Shown here: positions 1 to 6,642 of the stretch, piece by piece | Numbering within the stretch: the first letter of the stretch is position 1 | Layout of the letters: each line of letters starts with the position of its first letter | From: Pseudomonadota bacterium | GTDB taxonomy: Bacteria; Pseudomonadota; Gammaproteobacteria; UBA4575 | Length of the DNA stretch: 8,320 nucleotides | Direction of reading: 5' to 3' | NCBI GenBank assembly: GCA_009839635.1 | Contig: VXPJ01000110.1 | Span: 1 to 8,320 of the forward strand | Program-made: the position numbers and the translations under genes | Notes under the pieces: generated by a model | What the model saw: only the letters and a program-made list of their open reading frames with translations | The model's database searches: none | Told to the model about the DNA's origin: nothing

Positions 1-545
1 ACTACAGACTGCACGCAGCCCCGGATGGTAAGCATCTTGGGCAGATCAGGGTTCGCCTTTGCTGACTTTGGGATACTGGTCGCCCGTACAGGCATCTTCG
101 TTGCCAGTTTTTTGGGCAGAAATGGTTTTGTGAGTCGTGCCAGCGCGAGGATCAGCCTGACTCTGGACGGCTTGGAAAATGCGCGAATGATCAAGTGGCG
201 CTTGAGTGTGCTTATCAGTGGACGTTTTACGGTCTCATTCATGTGTTTGCGTCCGGTATCGAGCAGATTGCCAAACCGGACATTGGAAGGGCAGGTGGTT
301 TCGCAGGACAGGCAGGTCAGGCACCTGTCCAGATGCCTGAGCCCGATGCTGCCGTCGCTATTGCCTTCCAGATAGTTCTTGATCAGATAAATGCGACCCC
401 GTGGTCCATCCAGTTCGTTTCCGGTCAGCTGATAGGTCGGGCATGTTGCATTGCAAAAGCCACAATGCACGCATTTGCGCAGTATCTTGTCTGCCTGGTG
501 GCCTTCTGCTGTTTGCAGGAATTTGTCAGGAAGAGAGGTTTGCAT
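1..545 (-). CDS. glcF: Glycolate oxidase iron-sulfur subunit GlcF (3' end outside window)
   Basis: This is the electron-transfer subunit of glycolate oxidase (glycolate to glyoxylate). It passes electrons from the GlcD/GlcE flavoproteins towards the membrane quinone pool. The frame is open from an ATG at 545 to the window edge, giving 181 codons of a family usually about 400 residues long. Two ferredoxin-type 4Fe-4S motifs are visible: CVHCGFCNATCP (C25, C28, C31, C35) and CLTCLSCETTCP (C75, C78, C81, C85). The partial end reads RGCVQS, which resembles the start of the Cys-rich redox domain of GlcF. The ATG lies five bases after the glcE stop and no Shine-Dalgarno is evident, so translational coupling with glcE is likely. 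The glcDE context separates it from related iron-sulfur subunits of lactate or glycerol-3-phosphate dehydrogenases. The C-terminal half cannot be judged. Confidence 0.93.
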   Translation of the reverse strand, partial: MQTSLPDKFLQTAEGHQADKILRKCVHCGFCNATCPTYQLTGNELDGPRGRIYLIKNYLEGNSDGSIGLRHLDRCLTCLSCETTCPSNVRFGNLLDTGRKHMNETVKRPLISTLKRHLIIRAFSKPSRVRLILALARLTKPFLPKKLATKMPVRATSIPKSAKANPDLPKMLTIRGCVQSV

Positions 546-550
546 GGACT

Positions 551-1618
551 TCAGAACTGTGGGTACATCTTGCCGGGATTGAGGATGCCCTCGGGATCGA
601 AGGCATGTTTAAGCCGTTGATGGATTTTGAGTAGCGCGGGGGGCAGGGGGTTGAACACATGTTCGATGACCGGTCCTCGAAACCGGCAGGCCTGTCCGTC
701 AGCCTGACAAGTGATTTCGCGGATGGTGGAGGCCTCGGTGTGCGTGGCATACCAGCGAAGAGCACCGTTCCATTCCATTGCACAGGGGCCTGATATGCCG
801 AGGGGGCCGGTGGAGGGAGGCACCTGAATCCTCCACAGGGGGGCATCGGATGCAAATGCCTCGTGGGTTTGTTCGCGAACACGTGTCCAGAAGTGCTCGC
901 TTTGTTCAATGTAGTCCCCGCCGATCGCACTCAGGCATTTTTCAACAGCTGATGAGGAGCCGGACAGGCGGACATAGAGATGCTTTCCATCGTGAAAGGT
1001 TGCTGTGATAGGCATCGGTGTGCGTGCCCAGGCATTCATCTTGTGGATGGCGTCGGCGTGCGTTTCGGGGACGACCGCCGTGTGCTCGCACTGCGGCCTG
1101 GGCTGCAAGCGCAGTGTGACCGACATCAGGGCGCCCAGTGTCCCCAAAGCCCCGCTCATCAGACGCGAAACATCGTAACCGGCGACATTTTTCATGACCT
1201 TGCCGCCAAAACACAAATATTCACCTTTTCCGTTGATGATTTCTACGCCAAGCATGCTGTCACGTACGGCTCCACTGCTTGCGCGTCTGGGACCAGCCAG
1301 CCCTGCGGCAACGGCACCGCCGAGAGTGGCTGCTGGCCCGAAGTGGGGCGGTTCAAACGGGAGCATCTGGTTTTCTTTTCCAATGATTTGCTCGATTGTG
1401 TTCAGAGGCGTGCCACAGCGTGCGGTGATATAGAGCTCGGAGGGCTCGTATTCGACGACTCCCGAGTGAACGGCAAGGCACAGGGGCGTGGCCTGAATGC
1501 TCCGGCCGTAGAAGGCCTTGGTATTGCCGCCAAGAAGTTGCAGGGCAGTCTTGTGTTTGGCTGCATCCCGGATCCGGGCTGCGATGATTTCCCTGCTGTC
1601 CGTCACATCCGGGGCCAA
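551..1618 (-). CDS. glcE: Glycolate oxidase FAD-binding subunit GlcE
   Basis: This is the second flavin subunit of glycolate oxidase, 355 residues, close to the usual size of about 350. The N terminus shows LLGGNTKAFYG (about 28-38), the FAD-binding entry of the PCMH fold. FGPAATLGGAVAAGLAGPRR (93-112) and GGKVMKNVAGYDVSRLMSG (138-156) follow, the latter being a hallmark of GlcE. The C terminus LNPGKMYPQF (346-355) is typical. The start is taken as TTG at 1618, three bases after the glcD stop, because it puts the KAF motif at the same distance from the start as I recall in E. coli GlcE. A GTG at 1606, four codons further in, is the alternative. Neither has a clear Shine-Dalgarno, so coupling to glcD translation is probable. 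The gene sits between glcD and glcF in the usual D-E-F order. Confidence 0.95.
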   Translation of the reverse strand: MAPDVTDSREIIAARIRDAAKHKTALQLLGGNTKAFYGRSIQATPLCLAVHSGVVEYEPSELYITARCGTPLNTIEQIIGKENQMLPFEPPHFGPAATLGGAVAAGLAGPRRASSGAVRDSMLGVEIINGKGEYLCFGGKVMKNVAGYDVSRLMSGALGTLGALMSVTLRLQPRPQCEHTAVVPETHADAIHKMNAWARTPMPITATFHDGKHLYVRLSGSSSAVEKCLSAIGGDYIEQSEHFWTRVREQTHEAFASDAPLWRIQVPPSTGPLGISGPCAMEWNGALRWYATHTEASTIREITCQADGQACRFRGPVIEHVFNPLPPALLKIHQRLKHAFDPEGILNPGKMYPQF

Positions 1619-1621
1619 GCG

Positions 1622-3088
1622 TCAAAAGCGGGGCAGGTCGGCATGTGGCAGCTTCCCTTTATGTACATGCATGGCACCGAACTCGGCGCAGCGATGCAGG
1701 GTCGGGATGGCCTTGCCGGGATTCAGCAACCCGTGTTCGTCGAAGGCGGACTTGATGGCAAAGAAGGTCTGCAGTTCCTTTGAGTTGAACTGCACGCACA
1801 TCTGGTCAAGTTTTTCGACGCCCACGCCATGTTCACCGGTGATGGTGCCTCCCATCCTGACACACAGCTGCAGGATCTCGCTTCCGAATTCTTCCGCTTT
1901 CTCCAGCTGACCTTCCTCGTTGGCATCATACAGAATGAGCGGATGCAGGTTGCCGTCCCCGGCATGGAATACATTGGCAACACGAAGCCCGAATTTTCCG
2001 GAGAGCGCGTAAATTTCCTCAAGGACTTCCGCCAGATGCTTGCGCGGGATCGTGCCATCCATGCAGTAGTAGTCGGGAGACAGGTTGCCAAGTGCAGGGA
2101 AGGCTGCCTTGCGGCCTTCCCACAGTACTTCCGCCTCCTGCTCGTCGCTTGCCAGACGCACGTCCGTGGCCTGGTGCTGTTCAAGCAACTGCCTGGCATG
2201 CTCCGTCTGGTCTGCCAGTTCCTCCTCATAGCCGTCCAGCTCGCAGATCAGGATGGCCGCAGCGTCTTTCGGATACCCGGGGCTGCAGTACTGTTCCGTG
2301 GCCTGGATGGTGAAATGGTCCATCATTTCAAGGCCGGCAGGGATGATTCCATGGGAGATGATGGCAGCCACGGCACTTCCCGCATCCCGCACGTGAGAGA
2401 AGGCTGCCAGCAGTACTTTGCGCTCATGTGGCTGGGGCAGCAGCTTCACCGTCGCCTGCAGTACCACTCCGAGCATGCCTTCCGAACCGTTCATCAGCGC
2501 CAGCAGGTCAAACCCGGGAGACTCCAGGTGCTTGCCTCCCAGCTCGATGATTTCACCGTCGACGGTCAGGACTTTGAGGGCCAGGATATTGTGCACGGTC
2601 AGCCCGTATTTCAGGCAGTGGATCCCGCCTGAATTCTCCGCAATGTTGCCGCCGATGGTGCATGCGATCTGCGAGGAAGGATCCGGGGCATAGTAGAGAC
2701 CGTACGGTCTGGTAGCCTCCGAGATCGCGAGGTTCCGCACACCGGGCTCTACGGTCGCAGTACGGTTCTGCGGGTCAATTTCCAGCACCCGGTTCAGCCT
2801 TGCAAAGTTGAGCAAGACCCCTTCCGGGTGTGGCAGTGCACCCCCGGACAGGCTGGTGCCAGCGCCCCGGGCCACGATCGGAAGCTCCAGGTCCCTGCAG
2901 ACCGACACCGCAGCTTGGACCTGTTCGCAGGTGGCCGGCAACAGCGCGAGCCGGGGAACCTGGCGGTACGCCGTCAGGCCATCGCATTCATAGGGGACCA
3001 GTTGCTCTTCTTTGACCAGGACCGCATCCTCGGGCAGGACCTGGCAAAATCGTTTTGTCAATTCTGATAGACTGGCTTGCATTTTCAT
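1622..3088 (-). CDS. glcD: Glycolate oxidase catalytic FAD subunit GlcD
   Basis: This is the catalytic flavoprotein of glycolate oxidase and first gene of the operon. From the ATG at 3088 it is 488 residues, near the usual size of about 490-500. Visible elements are the FAD-binding PCMH domain with IVARGAGTSLSGGALP (71-86), then PDPSSQIACTIGGNIAENSG (136-155). The FAD-oxidase C-terminal domain carries FHAGDGNLHPLIL (374-386) and GGTITGEHGVG (413-423). The tail PTLHRCAEFGAMHVHKG (462-478) is characteristic of GlcD rather than D-lactate dehydrogenases. The reading frame stays open for 160 more codons upstream, but that part is antisense to crcB and has no family similarity. ATG 3088 (MKMQASL) or ATG 3082 (MQASL) is therefore the start; neither has a strong Shine-Dalgarno. 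No glcC-type regulator, permease or malate synthase is visible in the window. Confidence 0.96.
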   Translation of the reverse strand: MKMQASLSELTKRFCQVLPEDAVLVKEEQLVPYECDGLTAYRQVPRLALLPATCEQVQAAVSVCRDLELPIVARGAGTSLSGGALPHPEGVLLNFARLNRVLEIDPQNRTATVEPGVRNLAISEATRPYGLYYAPDPSSQIACTIGGNIAENSGGIHCLKYGLTVHNILALKVLTVDGEIIELGGKHLESPGFDLLALMNGSEGMLGVVLQATVKLLPQPHERKVLLAAFSHVRDAGSAVAAIISHGIIPAGLEMMDHFTIQATEQYCSPGYPKDAAAILICELDGYEEELADQTEHARQLLEQHQATDVRLASDEQEAEVLWEGRKAAFPALGNLSPDYYCMDGTIPRKHLAEVLEEIYALSGKFGLRVANVFHAGDGNLHPLILYDANEEGQLEKAEEFGSEILQLCVRMGGTITGEHGVGVEKLDQMCVQFNSKELQTFFAIKSAFDEHGLLNPGKAIPTLHRCAEFGAMHVHKGKLPHADLPRF

Positions 3089-3157
3089 ACCAACAGAGTT
3101 TTGCGCATACCAGCTGCTGACCCTCCCTGTCTTGCGCCAGGGCACCTTAGCCAAGAG

Positions 3158-3223
3158 TTTGATCATCGATGCGCCAACTTGCGGTACCATTATTGGCGCC
3201 AAGCCAATATACCACTGATCAAA
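3158..3223. repeat. Cluster of inverted repeats in the glcD-crcB spacer, possible operators
   Basis: Two nested sets of symmetrical elements occur here. TTTGATCA (3158-3165) is mirrored by TGATCAAA (3216-3223). GCGCCAA (3171-3177) is mirrored by TTGGCGC (3193-3199), which is itself part of the perfect 10-base palindrome TTGGCGCCAA (3193-3202). A further GCCAA follows at 3203-3207. The palindrome lies at the predicted glc transcription start and TGATCAAA lies between the predicted -35 and -10. The placement suits regulator binding, but no regulator can be named. Confidence 0.4.
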
Positions 3224-3234
3224 GCCGCTTGTAA
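3206..3234 (-). promoter_or_regulatory. Candidate sigma70-type promoter for glcDEF
   Basis: On the minus strand, TATATT (plus positions 3206-3211) matches five of six bases of a -10 box. TTACAA (3229-3234) lies exactly 17 bases upstream as a weak -35 box. Transcription would start near 3199, leaving a leader of roughly 110 bases before glcD. The weak -35 fits a promoter that needs an activator, but this is inference from pattern only. Confidence 0.35.
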
Positions 3235-3253
3235 TTAACCGCCCTAAGGAAAG

Positions 3254-3259
3254 AAGGAG
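3254..3259 (+). promoter_or_regulatory. Strong ribosome binding site selecting the TTG start of crcB
   Basis: AAGGAG lies seven bases before TTG at 3267. No ATG or GTG in the crcB frame is near enough to use it, and the family N terminus begins right at this TTG. The site therefore decides the non-ATG start. Confidence 0.75.
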
Positions 3260-3266
3260 ACCTGAT

Positions 3267-3638
3267 TTGACGCTGGCAAGCATTGCTGTGGGGGGAGCGC
3301 TAGGCTCCGTCCTGAGGTACCTGATCCAGGTACAGTGCGCACACTGGTGGGGCAGTAAATTCCCTTTGGGAACGCTGCTCGTCAATGTCACGGGATCCCT
3401 GCTGATCGGCGTGTTGTCGATCGTGTTGCTGGAGCGTTGGATCGTGGTGGAAGAAATCCGGCTGGCGCTCCTTGTGGGGCTTCTGGGAGGGTTCACCACC
3501 TTCTCGGCCTTTTCGCTGGAAACCCTGCATCTGCTCCAGCAAGGTAGCATGGCGGGTGCAGCGGCCAATGTCGTGCTCAGTATCGTCTTGTGCCTGGGGG
3601 CCTGTTATCTCGGCATGACCCTGGCACGTGCCTTTTGA
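3267..3638 (+). CDS. crcB: Fluoride exporter channel CrcB/Fluc
   Basis: This is a small inner-membrane fluoride channel that lets fluoride leave the cytoplasm; family members act as dual-topology homodimers. It has 123 residues, the normal length, with four hydrophobic helices. Diagnostic motifs are GGALGSVLRY (9-18), GTLLVNVTGS (35-44, with pore Asn40) and GLLGGFTTFSAFSLE (71-85). F79 and F82 in the last motif probably correspond to the Phe-box residues. The start is TTG, supported by a strong Shine-Dalgarno. The gene is divergent from glcD and ends 17 bases before serS, so the two are probably co-transcribed; crcB next to serS is a recurrent arrangement in Gammaproteobacteria. I looked for a fluoride riboswitch in the 178-base leader region and did not recognise one. 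Confidence 0.95.
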   Translation: MTLASIAVGGALGSVLRYLIQVQCAHWWGSKFPLGTLLVNVTGSLLIGVLSIVLLERWIVVEEIRLALLVGLLGGFTTFSAFSLETLHLLQQGSMAGAAANVVLSIVLCLGACYLGMTLARAF

Positions 3639-3655
3639 GGGCAGGGGCACAACTC

Positions 3656-4936
3656 ATGCTGAATCCCAAGATTTTGCGAACTGAACTGGATGAGGTGGCC
3701 AGGCAGCTTGGACGCCGCGCGCTGACGATCGACAAGGACTGGTTTGTCACCCGGGAGCGAAGGCGCAAGCAGCTGCAAACGGATGCTGAAAGCCTGCGAA
3801 ACCAGCGCAACACGAATTCCAAGCGGATCGCGCAGGGCAAGTCCTCGGGGGAGGACATCTCAAACCTCATGGATGAGATGAAAACGGTCAACGCGGAACT
3901 TGAAGCGGGAGAGGCCGAACTCGAGCAGTTGCAATCGGAAATTCATGCATGGATGCTGACACTGCCCAATCTTCCCCACGAGAGTGTTCCGGATGGTGAC
4001 ACCGAGGCGGACAATGCCGTGGTGCGAACGTGGGGCGAGTGCCCGGAATTCGATTTCCCGGCACTCGGTCACGTGGAGATTGGGGAGCGTACGGGAGGGC
4101 TTGATTTCGCAAAATCCGCCACGATCACCGGCAGTCGGTTTGTCACCATGCAGGACCAGGTGGCCCGGCTGCATCGCGCGCTGATCCAGTTCATGCTGGA
4201 TGTTCATGTTTCGGAGCACGGTTACCGGGAAGTCTATGTTCCGTACATCGCCAATGACGAGAGCCTGACCTGCACGGGCCAGTTGCCTAAATTCGAAGAA
4301 GATCTGTTCAAGCTGGCCACCGGCAGTCCCTACTACCTGATTCCTACTGCAGAAGTGCCAGTGACCAACCTGTGGCGAGATCACATTGCCAAAGAGAGTG
4401 AACTACCCGTCAAATATGTCTGCCACACGCCCTGCTTTCGCTCGGAAGCCGGCTCGTATGGCAAGGATACGCGGGGCATGATACGCCAGCACCAGTTTGA
4501 AAAGGTCGAGCTCGTGCAGCTTGTCAAGCCAGAGGCATCCTGGCGCGCGCTTGAAGAACTCACGCAGCACGCTGAAATCATCCTGCAAAAACTCGGATTG
4601 CACTACCGGGTCGTGACCCTGTGTACGGGCGACCTGGGGTTTGCCGCGTCCAAGACCTACGATATCGAAGTCTGGCTGCCGGGCGAAGGTCGCTACCGCG
4701 AGATTTCCTCCTGCAGCAATTTTGTGGATTTCCAGGCCAGACGGCTCAAGGCCCGCTGGAAAAACCCTGCTACCGGGAAAACCGAACTCCTGCATACACT
4801 GAACGGTTCAGGCCTGGCTGCGGGTCGAACGCTGGTGGCGATCCTGGAAAACTACCAGGACGACCAGGCCAGGATTCGTGTCCCCGACGTCCTGCAGCCC
4901 TATATGGGCGGGCTTGAGATCATCGCTTCACAGTGA
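3656..4936 (+). CDS. serS: Seryl-tRNA synthetase
   Basis: This cytoplasmic class II aminoacyl-tRNA synthetase charges tRNA-Ser (and tRNA-Sec if present) with serine. It has 426 residues, close to the usual 425-430. The N terminus (about 30-100) is rich in charged residues and forms the antiparallel coiled-coil arm that grips the long variable arm of tRNA-Ser. The catalytic core has the serine-site TAE triad (231-233, in TAEVPVTN), motif 2 beginning FRSEAGS (R262, E264), and motif 3 GSGLAAGRTLVAILENYQ (384-401, R391). The start is ATG 3656, followed by MLNPKILR as in the family, with GCAGGGG upstream. The frame extends 22 codons further up, but only inside crcB. A cognate tRNA-Ser(UGA) lies about 2.5 kb downstream. 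Nothing is missing or truncated. Confidence 0.98.
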   Translation: MLNPKILRTELDEVARQLGRRALTIDKDWFVTRERRRKQLQTDAESLRNQRNTNSKRIAQGKSSGEDISNLMDEMKTVNAELEAGEAELEQLQSEIHAWMLTLPNLPHESVPDGDTEADNAVVRTWGECPEFDFPALGHVEIGERTGGLDFAKSATITGSRFVTMQDQVARLHRALIQFMLDVHVSEHGYREVYVPYIANDESLTCTGQLPKFEEDLFKLATGSPYYLIPTAEVPVTNLWRDHIAKESELPVKYVCHTPCFRSEAGSYGKDTRGMIRQHQFEKVELVQLVKPEASWRALEELTQHAEIILQKLGLHYRVVTLCTGDLGFAASKTYDIEVWLPGEGRYREISSCSNFVDFQARRLKARWKNPATGKTELLHTLNGSGLAAGRTLVAILENYQDDQARIRVPDVLQPYMGGLEIIASQ

Positions 4937-4958
4937 AGATACCGGAGGACTGCCACCC

Positions 4959-5462
4959 ATGACCACCGAACTCAAGGACCACTTTTCCCAATGCGGCAAG
5001 ATCGAGTGGATTGGCCTCAGAAAGGCCTCGGGCGAGGCCATGAAGGTCGTGGCTGCGGCCACGTTACTGCAAGACCACGGGCTTGAGGGGGACAAGGCCG
5101 GCCAGCGTACGGGAAGCCGCAGGCAAGTGACCCTAATCCAGGCCGAATACCTTCCGGTGATTGCTGCCTTGCTGGGCAAGGAGGCGGTCTTCCCCGAGGT
5201 ACTCAGGCGCAACATCGTCGTGTCGGGCATCAACCTCGGGCTCTGCAAGGGGTTGGAGATCGGGATCGACCATGCGGTGCTGCAGGTGACTGGAGATTGC
5301 AAGCCCTGTACCAAAATGGAACAGGCCTTGGGGTACGGCGGATTCAATGCCATGTGCAATCACGGAGGCATCACGGCCTCGGTCAGGACAGGAGGGAGGA
5401 TCGCGGTCGGTGACGAGGTCAGGGTATTGCAAGAGCGAGCTGCGGACACCAAACCATCCTAG
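4959..5462 (+). CDS. MOSC-domain protein, probable sulfur-carrier or molybdenum-cofactor-linked enzyme
   Basis: This is a compact, soluble stand-alone MOSC-domain protein of 167 residues. The fold takes its name from Moco sulfurase C-terminal domains and typically carries sulfur on a conserved Cys. Visible family elements are GLEGD (41-45), RQVTLIQAE (55-63), FPEVLRRNIVVSGINL (78-93) and GDCKPCTKME (112-121). C114 or C117 in the last element is the candidate functional Cys. The start is ATG 4959, with GGAGG at 4944-4948; in-frame sequence further upstream lies inside serS and does not resemble the family. It follows serS by 22 bases and is probably the last gene of a crcB-serS operon. The substrate cannot be told from sequence: stand-alone MOSC proteins include YiiM-type hydroxylaminopurine-detoxifying enzymes, but no assignment is made. 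Confidence 0.88.
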   Translation: MTTELKDHFSQCGKIEWIGLRKASGEAMKVVAAATLLQDHGLEGDKAGQRTGSRRQVTLIQAEYLPVIAALLGKEAVFPEVLRRNIVVSGINLGLCKGLEIGIDHAVLQVTGDCKPCTKMEQALGYGGFNAMCNHGGITASVRTGGRIAVGDEVRVLQERAADTKPS

Positions 5463-5469
5463 CTTCGGT

Positions 5470-5497
5470 CTGACGTTTCCCTTGCGGTCAGTTTTTT
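5470..5497 (+). terminator. Probable rho-independent terminator after the crcB-serS-MOSC run
   Basis: CTGAC (5470-5474) pairs with GTCAG (5487-5491) and is followed directly by TTTTTT (5492-5497), eight bases after the MOSC stop. The stem is only five base pairs with a 12-base loop, so it may be weak. It overlaps the last codons of the convergent DUF423 gene. Confidence 0.5.
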
Positions 5498-5862
5498 CTC
5501 AAGTAGGCGATCATCACCAGAGCCCATGAGACAATGAACGCGACTCCGCCAAACGGGGTGATGCGGCCAGACCAGGCCAGTTCCGTCAGGCTCAGGAAGT
5601 AGAGACTGCCACAGAAGAGGATCATCCCGGCCAGCATGACTGCCGCAGCGGCCCTGAGAAGCCCCCGGTCGGTGTGCTGGGCAATCAGGATTCCAACCAC
5701 CACCAGGCCCAGTGCATGGTACAGGTGATAATCCACCGCGATCTGGAAAATCGAATACCTGTACTCCGGCCAGGTCGGGCGCAGTGCATGGGCCGAGTAG
5801 GCGCTCAGTGCGATCGCGAAAGCGGCATTGCCGGAACCGAGGAGGATGGCCAGTCTGGACAT
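5488..5862 (-). CDS. DUF423 family inner-membrane protein
   Basis: This is a 124-residue hydrophobic protein with four predicted helices (about 5-25, 42-62, 70-91 and 101-120), matching the DUF423 family (YgdD/YwdK type). Family features are the N-terminal SAYSAHAL (20-27, usually GAFGAHAL), the central YHLYHALGL (45-53), CGSLYFLSL (84-92) and ITPFGGVAFIVSWAL (101-115). The SAYSAHAL variant replaces the more common Gly residues. The function is unknown for the whole family. The ATG at 5862 gives the normal family N terminus, but no Shine-Dalgarno is seen upstream. The gene converges with the MOSC gene (25-base spacer) and diverges from yajQ (50-base spacer). Confidence 0.9.
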   Translation of the reverse strand: MSRLAILLGSGNAAFAIALSAYSAHALRPTWPEYRYSIFQIAVDYHLYHALGLVVVGILIAQHTDRGLLRAAAAVMLAGMILFCGSLYFLSLTELAWSGRITPFGGVAFIVSWALVMIAYLRKN

Positions 5863-5864
5863 AG

Positions 5865-5870
5865 TATAAT
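5865..5870 (+). promoter_or_regulatory. Candidate -10 box for yajQ
   Basis: A perfect TATAAT lies on the plus strand 42 bases before the yajQ ATG, in the short divergent spacer. No good -35 hexamer is found at 16-18 bases upstream, where the sequence is already DUF423 coding DNA. Transcription would begin near 5877. Confidence 0.4.
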
Positions 5871-5912
5871 CTTATCTGTTTTCAACCTGCCCAGACAGGA
5901 GGGCCCTGGACC

Positions 5913-6395
5913 ATGCCTTCATTTGATGCAGTATCGGAAGTGGATGCCCACGAGTTGACCAATGCGCTGGATCAGGCCAACCGGGAGCTCTCCAACCGGT
6001 ACGATTTCCGGGGATCGGATGCGAAGATCCATCAGGAAGATTCCGCCTTGCGCATAGAGGCACAATCCGAATTCCAGATCGACCAGATCTATGACATTCT
6101 CATTCAGAAAATGGCCAAGCGCGGAATCGACGTAGGCTGCCTGGAAAGGGGTCAAGTGGAGGAGGCCAACATGCGTGCACGACAGGTCTTGGCGGTGCAT
6201 CAGGGGATAGACCAGAGCATTGCCAAAAAGATGGTCAAGCTTATCAAGGATTCCAAAATCAAGGTGCAGACCGCTATCCAGGGGGACAAGGTGCGCGTTT
6301 CCGGGAAAAAGCGGGATGACCTGCAAAAAGTGATGGGCATGCTGCGGGATGCAAAGCTTGGCATTCCGGTGCAGTTTGACAACTTCCGGGATTGA
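5913..6395 (+). CDS. yajQ: YajQ family nucleotide-binding protein (UPF0234)
   Basis: This is a 160-residue cytoplasmic protein, the normal length for YajQ. It begins MPSFDAVSEVD and carries ANRELSNRYDFRGSDA (23-38), the signature of the first ferredoxin-like half. Downstream come the RGIDVG segment (about 70-75) and the second half with KLIKDSKIKVQTAIQGDKVR (about 109-128). It ends in the canonical VQFDNFRD. YajQ proteins bind nucleotides, and in Xanthomonas a homologue has been reported as a cyclic-di-GMP effector; whether that holds here cannot be read from sequence. The start ATG 5913 has a strong AGGAGGG at 5897-5903, nine bases away. It is a single-gene unit: DUF423 diverges on one side and a minus-strand gene converges on the other. 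Confidence 0.96.
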   Translation: MPSFDAVSEVDAHELTNALDQANRELSNRYDFRGSDAKIHQEDSALRIEAQSEFQIDQIYDILIQKMAKRGIDVGCLERGQVEEANMRARQVLAVHQGIDQSIAKKMVKLIKDSKIKVQTAIQGDKVRVSGKKRDDLQKVMGMLRDAKLGIPVQFDNFRD

Positions 6396-6444
6396 AGCTG
6401 GTCAGCGCAAAGCTACAGCAACCTTGAATATCAGGGTTTCGCCC

Positions 6445-6630
6445 TTACTGACTTACAATCCACATCAGGCCGATAACGAACAGCACCACCAAGCCGATTG
6501 GCAGCAGGAATGCCTGCCAGTCCCCTCGCTCGGCTTTTGGGCTATTTTTCAGCCAGTACTTTGCTGCAGGAAAGATGAAGATGAGCAGGGCGACGACCAG
6601 CACCGCATAGGCAAACTTCATCCAGTCCAT
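6445..6630 (-). CDS. Small two-helix membrane protein, unknown function
   Basis: This is a 61-residue protein with two clear hydrophobic helices (about 5-25 and 41-59). They are joined by a charged loop containing KNSPKAERGDW (about 28-38), so both termini are likely on the same side of the inner membrane. I do not recognise the family. It starts 12 bases after the stop of the Bax-inhibitor-1 gene on the same strand, so it is probably co-transcribed and perhaps translationally coupled, since no strong Shine-Dalgarno is seen. Met1 (6630) is used here; Met4 is an alternative. Tight spacing, correct strand and a well-formed membrane topology argue for a real gene. A role connected with the upstream BI-1 protein is only inference. 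Confidence 0.72.
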   Translation of the reverse strand: MDWMKFAYAVLVVALLIFIFPAAKYWLKNSPKAERGDWQAFLLPIGLVVLFVIGLMWIVSQ

Positions 6631-6642
6631 CGACGACCCGGT

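Noticed and set aside
195..2632. Long plus-strand open frames opposite glcF, glcE and glcD (195-620, 980-1783, 1829-2632)
   Set aside because: They are antisense shadows of well-conserved genes, with Cys/Arg/Gln-rich low-meaning translations and no ribosome sites.
3089..3266. Possible fluoride riboswitch ahead of crcB
   Set aside because: I looked for the conserved crcB-motif core (GGNGATGG-like 5' segment with pseudoknot partner) and did not find it in the spacer. The repeats there are better read as DNA operators.
3089..3568. The glcD reading frame stays open for 160 codons upstream, across the antisense of crcB
   Set aside because: The extra sequence has no glycolate-oxidase similarity, is mirrored from crcB codons, and would make GlcD far longer than the family. 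ATG 3088 or 3082 gives the normal N terminus.
3860..4384. Minus-strand open frame of 174 codons inside serS
   Set aside because: It is the reverse-strand shadow of a clear seryl-tRNA synthetase, with no recognisable domain.
5863..5868. TATACT on the minus strand as a -10 box for DUF423
   Set aside because: It directly abuts the ATG, so transcription would start inside the gene, and the only -35-like TTGAAA is 11 bases away, which is too close.
6433..6445. AGGG/CCCT hairpin between the convergent yajQ and 61-residue genes
   Set aside because: Four-base stem with no T run on either strand; too weak to call a terminator.
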